The notes beneath the pieces are model-generated. The model did not search any database, was not told the DNA's origin, and was given only the letters and a program-made list of their open reading frames with translations. Below are positions 34,977 to 47,700 of a stretch of DNA of 64,000 bases, one piece after another. How positions within the stretch are numbered: the stretch's first letter is position 1; every line of letters begins with the position of its first letter. A program made the position numbers and the translations under genes. The DNA is from Hydnum rufescens UP504 (taxonomy: Eukaryota; Basidiomycota; Agaricomycetes; Cantharellales; Hydnaceae): NCBI GenBank assembly GCA_014904985.1, contig MU128919.1:391879-455878 (forward strand), in the 5' to 3' direction.

Positions 34977-37716
34977 TTATGAGCAATGCGCCCACGTAGA
35001 AGCAGGTGCAAAATCGGGAATATCAAGGGACTGCCCGTGCAAGAGATTACTAGATTAGCAGCTGGTGGGGCTTAGTCAGCGGCGGGTGGCCACCGACCTT
35101 GATAACATCACCCCCTGTGATGGCGCACTGACCCCTCGGAATCAACGAGCTCGGAACACTGCAGTGACAGGACCCGTCCGCTAGAGTAGCACAAGTGAAG
35201 GTTTCGCCCCCAAAGTCGTTCTGCACTAGTAAGCTGAATGCAAAAGTCTTCTTGGGTTTGTTAGGCAGTCCGTCAAGCAAAAAAAAAGTCGTGAAGGACA
35301 TGCCTGATAGTCAATCCAGTGGGCCCAGTAGTACCAGAATGGCGGCAAACTAGACGTCCGGACTATGAAACCCTGAACACACTGGGAAAAAAAAACTATT
35401 GAGATAGTTTCGTTGCCGAAGCTTATTTTCAGTTACGCACCATCCAAAATCCTATAAAGAACCCCACACCAGCTAAAGCACCGACAAAATCCGGTAATAT
35501 AACTGCCACTGCAAGAGCCTTGGGAAAATGGTAAAAGGCGGCTGCCTTTCCAGTGGAGTAGGGTGGCGCACCTGGGCCTCCGCCGCGTATAGGCTAAGAA
35601 AGAGGTAAAATATGAAACGACAGAATGCCCAACCACTGGATTTGAGCCCAATTGCCCAGTAACTACTCGTGGAGCACCATGGTCACCATGAACAGAACAA
35701 GTGCAGAAGAGAAGCACGTACCCGATGCAAGAGTAGAGCAGAGAGCAAACCAATAGATACGGTATGAATATTACCGTGTTCGCAATCGTATATGCACCAG
35801 CACCATACAACCCATTATTGTGCCTTGGTGTAAAGAAGGTGAGATTCAAAACAAGACGCCTTCAAGTTGGCCCACATACTCTCGTATAAACACAGGGCGC
35901 TCCTCCAAATAAAGAGGTACAGCGGCAACACTGAAGAAAGAAAACATGGGGCGGATTGCAACGATCACTTGGCAAGTGATCTCACCTCATCGCACTGAAA
36001 AAAGCGACCGAAAAGTAATGGGCCTGATATAAAATGTCCAATTCTTCGTCCGGACAATGGCATGAGACGATTAACTGACCGATATGCGATCATTGACCCG
36101 AGCATCCGTCTTTTCCATGTGTAACCAAACCGTCGCCATCAATACACTCATCATGCCTTTCCCGAATCATTTAGCCTAGAAATCGGATTGCGGGGGCGAC
36201 CATACACGTACCATACATCCAAACTCGAATCCCAGCGAGTATGACATTGCGACGAATGATCAATGCGCTGCGTTTAGTGAGGATCCAAGTCCTCCTCAAC
36301 TCGCGAACGACTCGATAACTCCAGGACTTCTCGGTACGGATTCGTAATGGTTCAAAGACAGTCTTAAACCCCCCAACTGTTGTACCTGGGCTGTTGGATG
36401 TCATAAGCGTGCTGCTGCGCTCGTCGGATTCAGAGCCAGAGGAAACAAGACTCGATGTATGGGCGATCCATGCGTCCGCGAGTTGTTGCACCCTTTCGTG
36501 ATCCAGGATCCCAGTTTCCTTTGCTACATTAAAATCGGTATTGATGATATTGATTACGTGATCGGCAGGGTTCATATGCAGGGGGCATGGATATCCGATC
36601 TTTGCAAAATACGACACGACACCATCTTGGGAATCCAGCGTGATGTTTAGGCCTCAAAGAAATGGCTGATCAGATAATGGACATACTCGTAGGACCCTGG
36701 TATACGCAATGGCCACCAGCCAGAAAGAGGACCTTATCGAATAGACTAAACGTTTCGAAATTCGGCTGGTGGATGCTGGCAAGAACGACCGTGTTGGTCT
36801 CCTGAGCGAGCCGTTTAACTTTACGGCACGGAGATCAGATCAGCGGGACTCGGACGTTGTGAAATACGGTCTCGAATCGCTCACTTGCACTGGCAACTTG
36901 ATAACCAGTCATACTGTCAAGACCGCTCGTAGGCTCGTCACATAGGAGAATTTGAGGTTGAGTAACAACTGATGATGCGATTGTGACACGCCGTCTTTGA
37001 CCTCCAGAAATTCCTCGCTGGAAGTGGGCTCCAATGCGATTCTTTCGCACGTCGGTGAGGCCTAGAGAACGCAAGGTATTTTTCACCACCCCATCGATCA
37101 CGTTTGCTGGTGTATCGTGAGGCAATCTGCCCAAGAAAATAATGTTATAGAGATGAATACTACACCATTTAACTGAACGCTCACGAGAGCAGAGCCGAAT
37201 ATCGAATATTATCCTTGACAGTAAGGAAGCCATGGAGGGCATCGTCTTGGGCAACATAGGAGCCAATATCCCGCATGCTAAAGTTCTGACCGTCAAATGT
37301 GATCTAAACAGCATCGTTCTTAAACCCCCGCAATAGAAATAGGCCATAATAAACACACCGAAGCGCCAGGATCACTCGAAGATACTCTCTGGCTAACAAC
37401 ATCCAGAAAAGACGTTTTCCCAGCACCTGACGGGCCCATGACTGCACAGAGGATACCCAGTTGAAGGTTTCGACGACACGAGGTTTAACGATTGGATGAA
37501 CACTTACTTGCTAGAAGTTCCCCGGATTTGACTGACCCAGACTGGGAGTAGAGAATCACTTTATCGCTCTTGGGAGCGCGCAAACTGAGGTTTTGCCATT
37601 CCAGAATGTGATCGCTCGGAGGAAAGGCCTATCACAGTGTCCATTAGGTATGCTTGTTATTGAAACCCAACGTCACAAAAACCCACCTCGAGATCAATTT
37701 GCATTTCAGTGACCAT
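34977..37716 (-). CDS. ABCG (White-type) half-transporter
   Basis: Membrane exporter with the reverse nucleotide-binding-then-membrane layout. Sixteen exons: 37716-37687, 37628-37508, 37441-37359, 37303-37185, 37126-36885, 36818-36687, 36625-36206, 36156-36080, 36023-35986, 35930-35880, 35823-35722, 35662-35572, 35518-35441, 35381-35304, 35250-35098 and 35030-34977 (622 codons). Walker A is GPSGAGKTS, the signature is ISGGQRRRVTIASS, Walker B is ILLCDEPTSGLD, then the H-loop SIHQPNFETF and the family's YFAKIGYPCP..NPADH. Six-helix membrane segments follow (MYGTCMMSVLMATVW, YGAGAYTIANTVIFIPYLL, FVGALAGVGFFIGFWM), then a Cys-rich loop (CATLADGSCHCSVPSS). The intron between exons 14 and 15 uses a GC donor. 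In the last exon the frame stops at 34977, but the final helix (VGALLIICAVYRLVFYG) sits one base out of frame to 34924: a sequencing error or a recent truncation. Substrate unknown. Confidence 0.85.
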
Positions 37717-39355
37717 ACTTCAGTCGCAGCAAGAGTAGCACAACGAAGGAAAGGGAAGGTGAAGGGCGAGGACCGGGCCGAGAACCCACGAGACTTGATA
37801 GCACACTATTGAGAGCACGGTGACTGGATCTCTCCTATAAATGGCCAGAAACGGCATTCTGACGTGAAGATTTCTGATCCAAAACGGGCAAACTTTTGGC
37901 CCTGTGCGATTGAAAGAATCTAAACTACCGAAGCTTTGTTCGCGGCGAGCGGGTTACCCAACTGTCTCAACAGGAATCTAGAATTCAGCTAGTACAGCTA
38001 CCGTAATGTTTGAATGCGATCGGCCAGCTGAAGCCGGGGAAAAATAGTCTACCGGCAGAATCCGATTATTCAATTATACTGATCAGTTGTTACGCAAGTG
38101 GCTGCGCCGATTCTTCAACGGCTCTGGAAATGCACAGCAAGCAGGGCGGACCAAAAGACCCGGGGGAATAATTCTCTATCGAGGATTGAAAGTAGTATCA
38201 CCTAGTGAAGGCGAAGGGGTTGAGCCCATGTTGGACAATGAACAACATTCCGGGATTATTGAGGCGAAAGTTGTGAACGGTGTGCAGTATGCGTTGCTAT
38301 AAATGGCGATAGACTACTGTATACGCATATCGAGCTGCATATAGTAGCTCACTGACAATCCCAAGTCTCGGAGTCATTCCGACATGGTTTCGGTCACAGG
38401 TCAGGTTGTCACGCGTCACTCGCTGAAACTAATAACGTTGGAGCTCATCAGCAGTCTCTAATTTTGTGGAATGAAGAACCTCTTGTGTGTCGCGGAGGTA
38501 CAAACCAGTGGGGTATGTACATGGGTACCTACGTTATATATAGTAAAAAAGGGGGCGGCCATAGGATAGGCCGGACAAGCGGAGAGGGTGAGGCCGCAGA
38601 CGAGTGGCACGTGACGTACGCCGTAGCCAATAACCGCCCATTTCAACATCTAACCCATTCAAGCATACATCCTCCCAGTCGCACGAAGATTTTTTACGAA
38701 CATGATCGGCATGGGATCGTAGAGCAACCGTCCCGAAAGTGTATATCTGTGAGCCTCCGTTTCCATGTCAGTATGCTCTTCCATTCAAATTGTTGAGCGA
38801 TTTGGCCACGATTATCGATTGCTCCCCTCTGTCTCACCACAACCGAATTGGGAATTCTCAATGCAGTCCATCAGCTCGCCATTCATGTCCCTCCGTATGT
38901 TAATTCTGACGATAACAGGCACATTCTTGACGCGAATCGTCTGGGACACCGCCACGGCCCTAATTAACGTTAATCGCAAATGTATAGAGTTTAATGCTTT
39001 GCATAGAAGACGGCGCTAGACCTTTGATTCCCCTCCGTGGACTCTCGTCGGATCCCGGGTGGCTTCCACGTGTTGTTCCAATGATACTGTATATCAGAAT
39101 TCTCTCTAGGACATGTCGCATATAGAATTGATGCAGTTGTGTAGTGCTGACCTCCAATACCCCAATGCTAAGTATTGAGTCAACCTTGGAAGTTGAACGA
39201 AAATCCTGGGACCGCGATATCTTCCAAGAATTTAGAGCAATTTCTAGAGGTCTACTTAACGCAGGAAGCACTCTCGAACTGGAGGTCAAGCTTCGCGACG
39301 TACCCCAGGATCGACTACGGGTATATATGATCCGCGAGTACCATAATTCGGTAAT
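37717..39355. other. Intergenic stretch between ABCG gene and YIP1
   Basis: Upstream region of the ABCG gene and downstream region of YIP1. A 72-codon plus-strand frame at 38087-38302 lacks an ATG start and matches nothing I know. No repeat or RNA gene was recognised. Confidence 0.4.
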
Positions 39356-40323
39356 TCATTTTGCAATCACGCCCACATTGAATACACTCAACAACGCAAA
39401 ACAGCCATAGAGCAATCCCACAGGATACGCAACCAGTAATCTCTGGTCAGACATTCGTAGCACTGTTACGAATATCCCTGAAGCTGCATACGTGCACCAT
39501 AAGATTGATACGATGGAGAGAATATATCCCAGCGTCCCCCTCCAAGGAGAACCCCAGCGTTAGTTCAAGAGAGACCGTGATTGAAACATTATGATACATA
39601 CTCCAGAGTGAAGACAACGCTAAACGCGCCGACACCAACCATGGGTAAAAGACAATAGCCAAGGACAGATGCCACTCGATACGCGTCGATTCCAGATTCC
39701 GCCATGAGGTTGAGAAGTATGTAAATAGAGGCAGATCCAAGTAAGGCGACACCATATATATAGCCAAACTGCGGTTTTCCCGACTAGTCATAGCGTAAGT
39801 AAAAATAAGGCATGGTGAATCGCATTCGTACGGAGAACCAACTCACGAATAGAAGGAAAAGAGCAAAACAGAAACAAAATATTATAGGGCCTGCAAGGTC
39901 TGCGTCATCCATGATGTGTTCGTCGATCTTCCGCAGAGGATTTAGAACGGTGAGAGATTTTGAACCAATGTGGCTAAAGTTGATGCCAAGTTCTGGGATT
40001 AAAAGAAAGAAAACACGTCTAAATGGTGAGTCAACAGGTGAGCTGCGGTGATACGAGCCTTGCAATAATGGAGGCTCTCCCTCGAAGCCACCGGTCCCAA
40101 ATGCAGCCCACCATGGTCCCACTGGTTGTATGGATCCACCGAATCCTGGACTTGGCCCATCGCCATTCCCTACGACAACATTCCCTTCTAGGTTTGGCCT
40201 GCTTCCATAGCCATACGTGTCACCGGAGTAGAAGTCAAGGCCTGGCTGCTGTTGGTAGTAGGGCCGCTGCTGGCCTTGTTGAGAAAATGAAGGGTTATAT
40301 GGATTTTGGTTAAAGATGGACAT
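39356..40323 (-). CDS. YIP1: Yip1 Golgi/ER Rab-associated membrane protein
   Basis: Yip1 binds Rab GTPases and works in ER-to-Golgi vesicle formation. Four exons: 40323-40059, 39992-39847, 39783-39602 and 39539-39356 (777 nt, 258 residues). A Gln/Gly/Pro/Tyr-rich cytosolic N-terminus ([16 protein letters not shown]) precedes the family core [33 protein letters not shown] and about five membrane helices, including [29 protein letters not shown] and the C-terminal [16 protein letters not shown]. Intron 1 (40058-39993, 66 nt) has a GC donor, a good pyrimidine tract and CAG. It contains no stop and is a multiple of three, so an unspliced mRNA would still be translated with 22 extra residues. The gene diverges from NSA2 across about 100 bp. 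Confidence 0.93.
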
Positions 40324-40423
40324 CTGCAGCTGTAGGATGGAAGGGAGTGAGTCGCGAGCTCTACGTCGGCAAAAGCCGGCGTTGAATCGTACTTCAATTT
40401 GTTCCGTTTGCGTAGAGCCTGTA
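40324..40423. promoter_or_regulatory. Compact bidirectional promoter of YIP1 and NSA2
   Basis: Only 100 bases separate the two inferred start codons, so the core promoters and 5' leaders of both genes must share or overlap this interval, or extend into each other's transcribed region. No clear TATA box is seen. This depends on the NSA2 start proposed at 40424. Confidence 0.55.
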
Positions 40424-41623
40424 ATGGTATGACCATAAACGCCCTCCTAATGCTTAAGTGCTTATGACGATCCCATTTTCTTCTGTTGAATTTAGCCTCA
40501 GGTTATCACCCCTTGATATTTCTTTATTCCAACTTCTTCTCATACGTTACATCTAGAACGAGTACATCGAAGAGGCCATTAAGCGTCATGGACGAAGATT
40601 AGACCACGAGGAACGAAAGTAAGATCAGAGGAATCATCTCATCGAACTCGGATTGACGCCTCAATTTCAGACGGAAACGGACCGCTCGAGAGGCTCACAA
40701 AGCTTCAGCGGTTGCGCAGAAACTTGTCGGCATAAAGGCTAAAATATTACATGCCAAGCGACATGCTCAAAAGGTTCAGCTTAAAAAGACTTTGAAAGCT
40801 CATGACGAGCGGAACGTCAAGCAGGCCGACACGTCGGCGATACCAGAGGGTGCTCTCCCGACATATCTTCTGGATCGTGAAGGTCAACAAGATGCGAAGG
40901 CCTTGTCCACCGCCGTCAAGCAGAAACGAAAGGAAAAGGCCGCAAAGTATGCCGTGCCCCTGCCAAAAGTCCGCGGTATTGCGGAAGATGAAATGTTCAA
41001 GGTGTTGAAGACGGGCAAATCCAAGTCGAAAAGCTGGAAGCGTATGGTCACCAAAGCCACTTTCGTTGGAGAAGGTTTCACCCGAAAACCCGTGAAGATG
41101 GAACGCTTCGTTCGGCCTATGGCCCTCCGTTACAAGAGAGCGAATGTCACCCATCGTAAGTCACCATCTCATCTCATCGCCTGCGCCCCAATTCCCTATA
41201 TAACGCTCCATCTCCAGCCGATTTGAAGGCAACTTTCCAATTACCCATCATTGGTGTTAAAAAGAACCCCCAATCCCCGATGTATACACAGCTTGGCGTC
41301 ATGACAAAAGGAACAGTGATAGAGGTCAACGTCTCCGAGTTGGGATTGGTCACCACGGGTGGAAAGGCTGTATGGGTGGGTGCATTTCCTCCATTGGCCA
41401 TCGCTTCCTCAGCATTCATCCGGTCTTGCCTTTTCTCATCCAGGGGAAATTTGCCCAGGTCACGAATAATCCCGTAAGTAACAACTGGAAGCCGTGAGGT
41501 GCTTCATTCTCATGTCTTTCAAAAGGAAAACGACGGTTGCATCAATGCGGTTCTTCGTGAGTCCAATTATGGTCAATCTGATCTGTACGACACATTCTCA
41601 CTCGAATTTCCTCAGTCGTGTAA
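40424..41623 (+). CDS. NSA2: Nsa2 pre-60S ribosome assembly factor
   Basis: Nsa2 is a nucleolar eS8-like protein needed for 27S pre-rRNA processing in the 60S pathway. Eight exons: 40424-40426, 40496-40501, 40557-40618, 40671-41155, 41218-41375, 41444-41473, 41526-41556 and 41616-41623 (783 nt, 260 residues, matching the family length). Protein blocks: [20 protein letters not shown], a basic coiled segment ([19 protein letters not shown]), [52 protein letters not shown] and the exact family end [11 protein letters not shown]. The start is unusual: the ATG is an exon of its own, followed by a 6-nt microexon CCTCAG encoding the family's Pro-Gln. The donor GTATGA and acceptor TTTAG support this, and no other start gives the conserved N-terminus. 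Confidence 0.92.
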
Positions 41624-41766
41624 ACTATGTACAACAATATTCCCTGACCGAGAGAGTTCTAGGATATAAACCATGCACATGAATTATAATGTCAATTCTC
41701 GAACCGAAATCCTTCGTGGTTTCACAAGCTTGGCGAATAATGATAATCAATGGCCAAAATCGATGC

Positions 41767-44700
41767 CTACGCATTGTCTCTTTGTACCTCCTTCAGTTGT
41801 TGGATGTAGACCTCCAATAAGGCCTTCATCACCTGTTCGACAGGGGTTGTGGCATATTCGTGAATCCAAGCGGGAAGTGAGTCCCGAATGCTTATGTTCG
41901 TCCATTGCTTGAACGTCTCCAGGTCAGGCGACGCAGCCCCGAGTTGATGTAATTTTGGGGTCTCGATGTTTTGTGAATTGCAGTGGTATGTTAGACCTTG
42001 GATACCGACGTTGACCGGAGATGTGCTAGGTGTCATCGATGGGTTTGTTGTGACAGGAGAGGCAGGCTCATTGCCCTTCGCAAGATAGCCCAGGCCTTCG
42101 ACTGCTGGCTGAACACCTATTTCTGGGATGAGCTCCGATTTAACTGGGGGGATCGACCCTGGGCGCTTCTCCAATCGTCGAACTTCCGACAAAGCTTTCT
42201 CAACCGCGTCCTTGAAGGCATTCTGCATCGCGATGAGCTGTTCATATTTGTGGAAATCGAGGGCAATGTAAAGGGTCTGCAAGCCAGCTTTTGTTTTGGG
42301 CCGGGGAAACGTGCTCCGAAAGTCATAGTCAAGACGCTTGACCTCCGTATGCTCTGTACTTTGCATCGATATGTTCATTTCGGGCATTGTAAACACTTTG
42401 GCGCCTGGATAATAGTCGAGCCACTTGTCCGCAGCCGGCATGTCTCCACCCCGGACCTCGAAAGATTGCAGGGCGAGATTGAGATCGCGGAAGGGAACGT
42501 GCTCTTGCGATCGCACATTTCGGAGAAGATCGGCTTGGACCTCGACCACCTCAAACTGAGTCATCCGAGTGTCCGCTTGATTGAATATCGCAAGACGAAT
42601 TTGCATGACTTTCAGATTCATGTGTTGGATGATAAGGAAGTCTGCCCGATCCGTTTCTCTGAATTTACCCCGTGAGGATCCCAGCATCGCGCTCGCCATA
42701 CTGGACAAGGGATTTGGCCTTTTCAACGTTTGTGTCGCTCGATATGCCTGGGATTCGCGAGCTGCACCCTCCTTCTGACTCCGTATCAGTGTGGACACTT
42801 TCCCCCCCACAAGAATCAACTCAGAGACGGTCATTATTCGTGCACCGGCTCGGATCATACCCCCTTCTACGGCGAAATGTAACTTAACCTGTCGGTCACC
42901 GGGAGTTGCGTCTGTTCGAGTGGGGGCCCAATCATCGTGGACAGTGGCTTCCATAGGATCAGCACTGAACAAACTAGTCACTACGTAATCCTCCAGGTCC
43001 ACAAAGTGGTGCATACCGAAGCAATAATATCCTCTTGCCTTCATACTGAGCTTCCACGTTCAATTCTTCACTTTTTATCGTAAGCTCGAGGACGGTGGAA
43101 TGTGTGGCGTTCTGAACATCATGGCGACGCCGGATCGTCTCGAATGTTAGACGTGGTATGGTAAGCCTGCCCGATATCGCCCGCACAGCATGAAGGTCCA
43201 CATGCTCGCATGAGAATGAGACCTCAGAGAAAGTATCAGTGAGATGACTGCGAAGTACAATAGGCTGAAGTTCGAGAATGAGCTTGGTGATGGCCTGGCC
43301 AAGATCTACCTGGACCTTGAGGGACTCAATCTTCACCAGGACACTGGTCGCAAAGCTCTTCTTTCCAGGCACCGGAACGGATAGTAATGGTGGTGCATCG
43401 GGAACGCTTGAAGGGGCTGGTTTTGACAGTCCCTCGAAGACAGGAATGCGGTCCAACCACACGGCCTTGAAACATAAGATATCTTGGAGACGGCCGAATC
43501 GAACACTGGCTTCGATTTGGGTATTGGCTACGACGGACAGAGTGTTGATCTGATGGTCCATATCTTTCCCGGGACCTGAGAAGGTAATAGCCAGTGTCAG
43601 ATCGCGAGCACTGGCATTAACGCAGTCGTCAACGAGGTATCCGTGGCGAAGACTAGCTGTAATACCCTCCACAGAGCATACAAGAGACGTCTCCTGAGCA
43701 CCCGGAGCAACTCGGAGGAGGAAGCCACCACTCTTCCAATGTAAGCCAGACGAAACATTCACATCTGGCAAACTTGTAAACTCTAGTTCAGATTGGTCGA
43801 TACGAAGACTACACGTCATCTCCATGGCTCGCATCATGCTTGGGGAAGAGAGAGATGTACTGCTTGAAGTCGTACCGACTGGTGTGCGGATCTGTGGAGT
43901 GTTTGGGATCGGCAGTTCCTGAGCGAGGCGATTCTCAACGTGGCGAGTTATTTCAGTGAGAAAGGGAAGAATGGACGGGCTGATAGTATTTTTACTAGAA
44001 TGAATGACGGTGTTAAAAATTAATCGAGAGGGGGTCGATTCGTCAGTAGCAGGGGCTATTTTTCGGGAGGCTGGAGTGGCATGATACTCGAGCCATCCAG
44101 TTACCGTGGGCAGCCTGAACATATCAGTCTCGACAGGTAACCCCTGGGAGAAATCGCGCAATCCTGTGTCAGACACGGTAGCTGGTAGTGTTGTCGAGTT
44201 ATTTGGCATCTCGTGCAACTCATTGGGTCCATGAAATCGCACTTCTCCACTCTGGAATTCGAGGGATAAGCGAACGTCTGAGGTAGGAAGCGCCGAGTAC
44301 GCAGGACTGATCGAAGATGTTGGGCCGGACTGATCGTCTCCAGGTTCATCTCGAGTCAGGGGGACAAAGCGTTCAAAGTGCTCTTTCCCTTCGCGATAGA
44401 CATCGATCAAAGAAAATATATAGCTAGGGAAAGATGGAGCCAGATCCAGCTCGAACCCACTGACGTCCGCACGAATCCACATTCGACGTGAAGTAGCCGA
44501 TGCCCTCGAGTGAACTTCCGCTGACATGTTCGGATATCGCATCCGATTCAATTTATCATGCGCATCACTTTGAAAATGCTGCGGTAGATTTTGATCAAAC
44601 CTACCATTATTGTCAGTACGGGGAAACGTATCACAACAGTAGATATTCACCGAGGAACGAACTGGAATGCAAGCCCGAACATCCGGGCGTTTCCAGTTTC

Positions 44701-47700
44701 ATCACGTTGCGTGACAAAATCTAATGATTGTACAGTCACAAGAAACGCTGGAGCCTTTTCAGCTTCGAGTGAGGCAAATGTTGAAGGGGCCAGAGCAGTG
44801 ATAGTGGTTTTTAAACTGAGAGGAAAGACAATTCCGATGCGCCTTAGAGAGATCGAGATGACTCGATTCCCAAACGGGGACTGCTGTGCTTGCGGCGGAT
44901 TTGAGCTCTCCATACTTCGCATGACATGCTGTGTCTTCTTTTTCATTTCCTGCAGTTCGAGCACTCGCTGTTCTTTGCGTTGAAGCATTTCCGCCTACGA
45001 AGACATTAGATACTGTCTACGACGAGAGAAAGTAGGGTCCAACCTGAACATAATCAACCAGATTTCCAAGCTCGCCGATGGCAGCTGGCATCATTAGGGC
45101 GTGAATCTTGTCAACGCTGACAGTAAGATGACGCATCTCCTGAAGACCAACCGCTTCTTGCGGCGACTCGTTGTGCACCAGGCAATCCATCACCATATAG
45201 GCGGATCTATACTGCTCTCTGTCTGTGGAGCGAGTCCTCGCCACAGATGTATCGTGCACAAGAGATAATGCAAGATTGCTGACTTCGAGTCGCCACTGCA
45301 GCCCGGATGGATTTGTTGATCGGATTCTCCCCCGAATTAACGGGGAATCTAGATACTGGATGCATGTCGGCCCCTGTATACCAATGCTGAATCCATCTAG
45401 TTTGCCGGAAATATGATAAACAAACGGGGTTGATGGGGCTTTGGATGGCGTCTTGCGACGGGTCTGTGTAAAAATATCAACAAGGTCATTGAAGTCCTGG
45501 CCAAACTTTTGCTGGACGACAAGGATATCGTCCATGTATTGCGGCTTCAACATCAATTTGAACTTGTCAATGGTAATGGTCGCTTGGACAGTGGAATACT
45601 GGAGCACTCCGGAAACCCTGAAGGAAGGCAATTCGAGTTTCACGGAGGAGTCCGCCTCGGTTATCACAGACCCCAAACCGTCCGGTTTCGCAGACAACAC
45701 GATAATTTGGGCAGGGATTTCCACACCGCCTGACATTGTCTGTAAATCGGGAGTCTTTCCAAAGAGCATTATGCGGTACAATGTCCAGGAAAGCCATGTG
45801 CCATGCATTATGTGCAGAGAAACATTGACGATCCGCACCGAGGCTTGGAGATCGATGTCTTTCGGAAAGAGTGGTGAAGTCTGGGACTGCAACTCTACAG
45901 GAGCAGGAACCGATTGATCCATCCCAGAGAGAAGTCCCTTAAACATTGTATTGTACGCACTGAAACCATACGGTCAGCAAGTGACCTTGTAAATGGTATG
46001 GCTACATACGGGAGATATTCTGCACTCCATTCTGTGATAAATCGATAGAGTTTTATCGCGCTGCGTGGCACACTGAGCTTGAGGCCTCCTAGGGAGACTG
46101 TGCCTCGAAGTTTACTGCTGTCTAGAATCATGCATGCTTCGCCCCCCAGTGCACTCAGAGAAGCCAACTTTGCTCGTTCCGGGCCGAGGACCGATAGCTC
46201 TTCTGTTGCGTTCGCCTGTAGTGTGAGTTCTCGGCTTCCTGCTTGAACTGAGAGGCTAAAGGGCGTCCCCGTCATGGAAGAATCGGGATCCAACCCCGAA
46301 AATACTATCCCTGTAGTACTAACGCGCAAACCTGTTGCCCTCATACCGAAATTTAGCAGTTGTGCAGAGGCGAGAGCTTCGGCTTCGTCCACTTCAAGGA
46401 AAATCTCCACAACAAGAGACCGAGGTCTCGAGGACACCATGTGAAGGTCCGTGTTGGGGGCCGGCCGATCACTCTTCAGACGCAACAAGGTCCGTAAGAA
46501 AGACAGCGAGGAAGGTAAGATGTTCCACCGTGCTTGCGTGATCGAGCATGAGGCAATAATATGTACAGTTCGGGATCTCTGATCAACAGTTCCGACTGGG
46601 GTTGATGTCCTGCTTGTGTTGGATCCCAACAAAGGGCGTAGGCCTTCGCGTACATGGATCCGCACGGATCCGACTTGAAGCTCCGTCCTGGGAACGAGAG
46701 GATCCCCTAGGCTAAATTTCAACTTGTGAGTTTGCAATGACACCAAGAAAGGTGGAGACTGAGGGTATTGATCGGTCGGCGACGGCGTGGTGGTGTCATC
46801 AGGGAATAGCAGCCTTAACACGGAAAGGTTCGTGACATTTTCGAGATCAATGTCGACAACGTCATGGTCGAAACGTTCCTTCAGTAAGCGAACTACTTCC
46901 GAATAGAGATTCGTGCTTGTCGGCTGATCCATTGACAAGGAAATCTCTCGCAGGTCATGGGGTTCAATCCGTCGAATGCAGCCCCGGAGCATTGCGATCA
47001 TAGCCATTGATGGATCCGACCGCAAGGCTTTGGGACGTCCTGAATTCACCATAAATGAAACTTGTGCCCGTGAGAAGGGATCCGGAACTGCCGCCTTGGG
47101 ATACTGTAACAGCTTCACTATGAGGAGACGGCGAGCCTGCGCAGCCTGCTCTTTATGAGCCTTCATTTCCATCAAGATCGCGGAGGCGCACAACATGTAA
47201 GCGGAAGATATTCCGAGCACAACACTAGGCGAGACATCCGTAATAGTGCACTCGATGTCTCCCAGGACAGGAGACACCGAGATCCCTAATGGCTTCAGGT
47301 TAATATTGATGGAGCTAGAATCGACTGTGATGTGGCCAGAGGGGACGGAGGTAGATTGATGTGGTAATGCTGTGCGGAGGAGGACATCCATCTTCCGAAA
47401 AGCAGCGTGAAGTTGGACAAGGCCATTTGATAATGCGTGACCAGCACAAGACCCTCGGGCAATCTGGACAGCAGCAAGACACAGCGCAGTTGGACTTGAT
47501 AGTCTTGAAGCAGTCCGTGGGTCCTCGTCAACCGATCCACTGTCTTTAACCATTTGCCAACTGGATAGGCGCCATAAATGGAGCCGTGCATCGATCACAT
47601 ACATCCTAGGTATGGGGATCTTGCTACCGGGTCCTGAATCCATATACGCGATGAGAATCTGGTCCAGGCGTTGGTCCATTGTAATCGCCTGGGGCGCATG

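Noticed and set aside
36600..36700. Frameshift between the Walker B half and the membrane half of the ABCG gene
   Set aside because: Re-reading the bases gave a normal GTATGT...CAAG intron (36686-36626) joining GPT to NGVVSYFAKIGYPCP in frame.
38087..38302. Small 72-codon plus-strand gene
   Set aside because: It has no ATG start, no family likeness and no splice context.
40480..40510. Loss of the NSA2 start codon (TAG CCT CAG where ATG CCT CAG is expected)
   Set aside because: TTTAG is an intron acceptor; the ATG lies in its own exon at 40424-40426.
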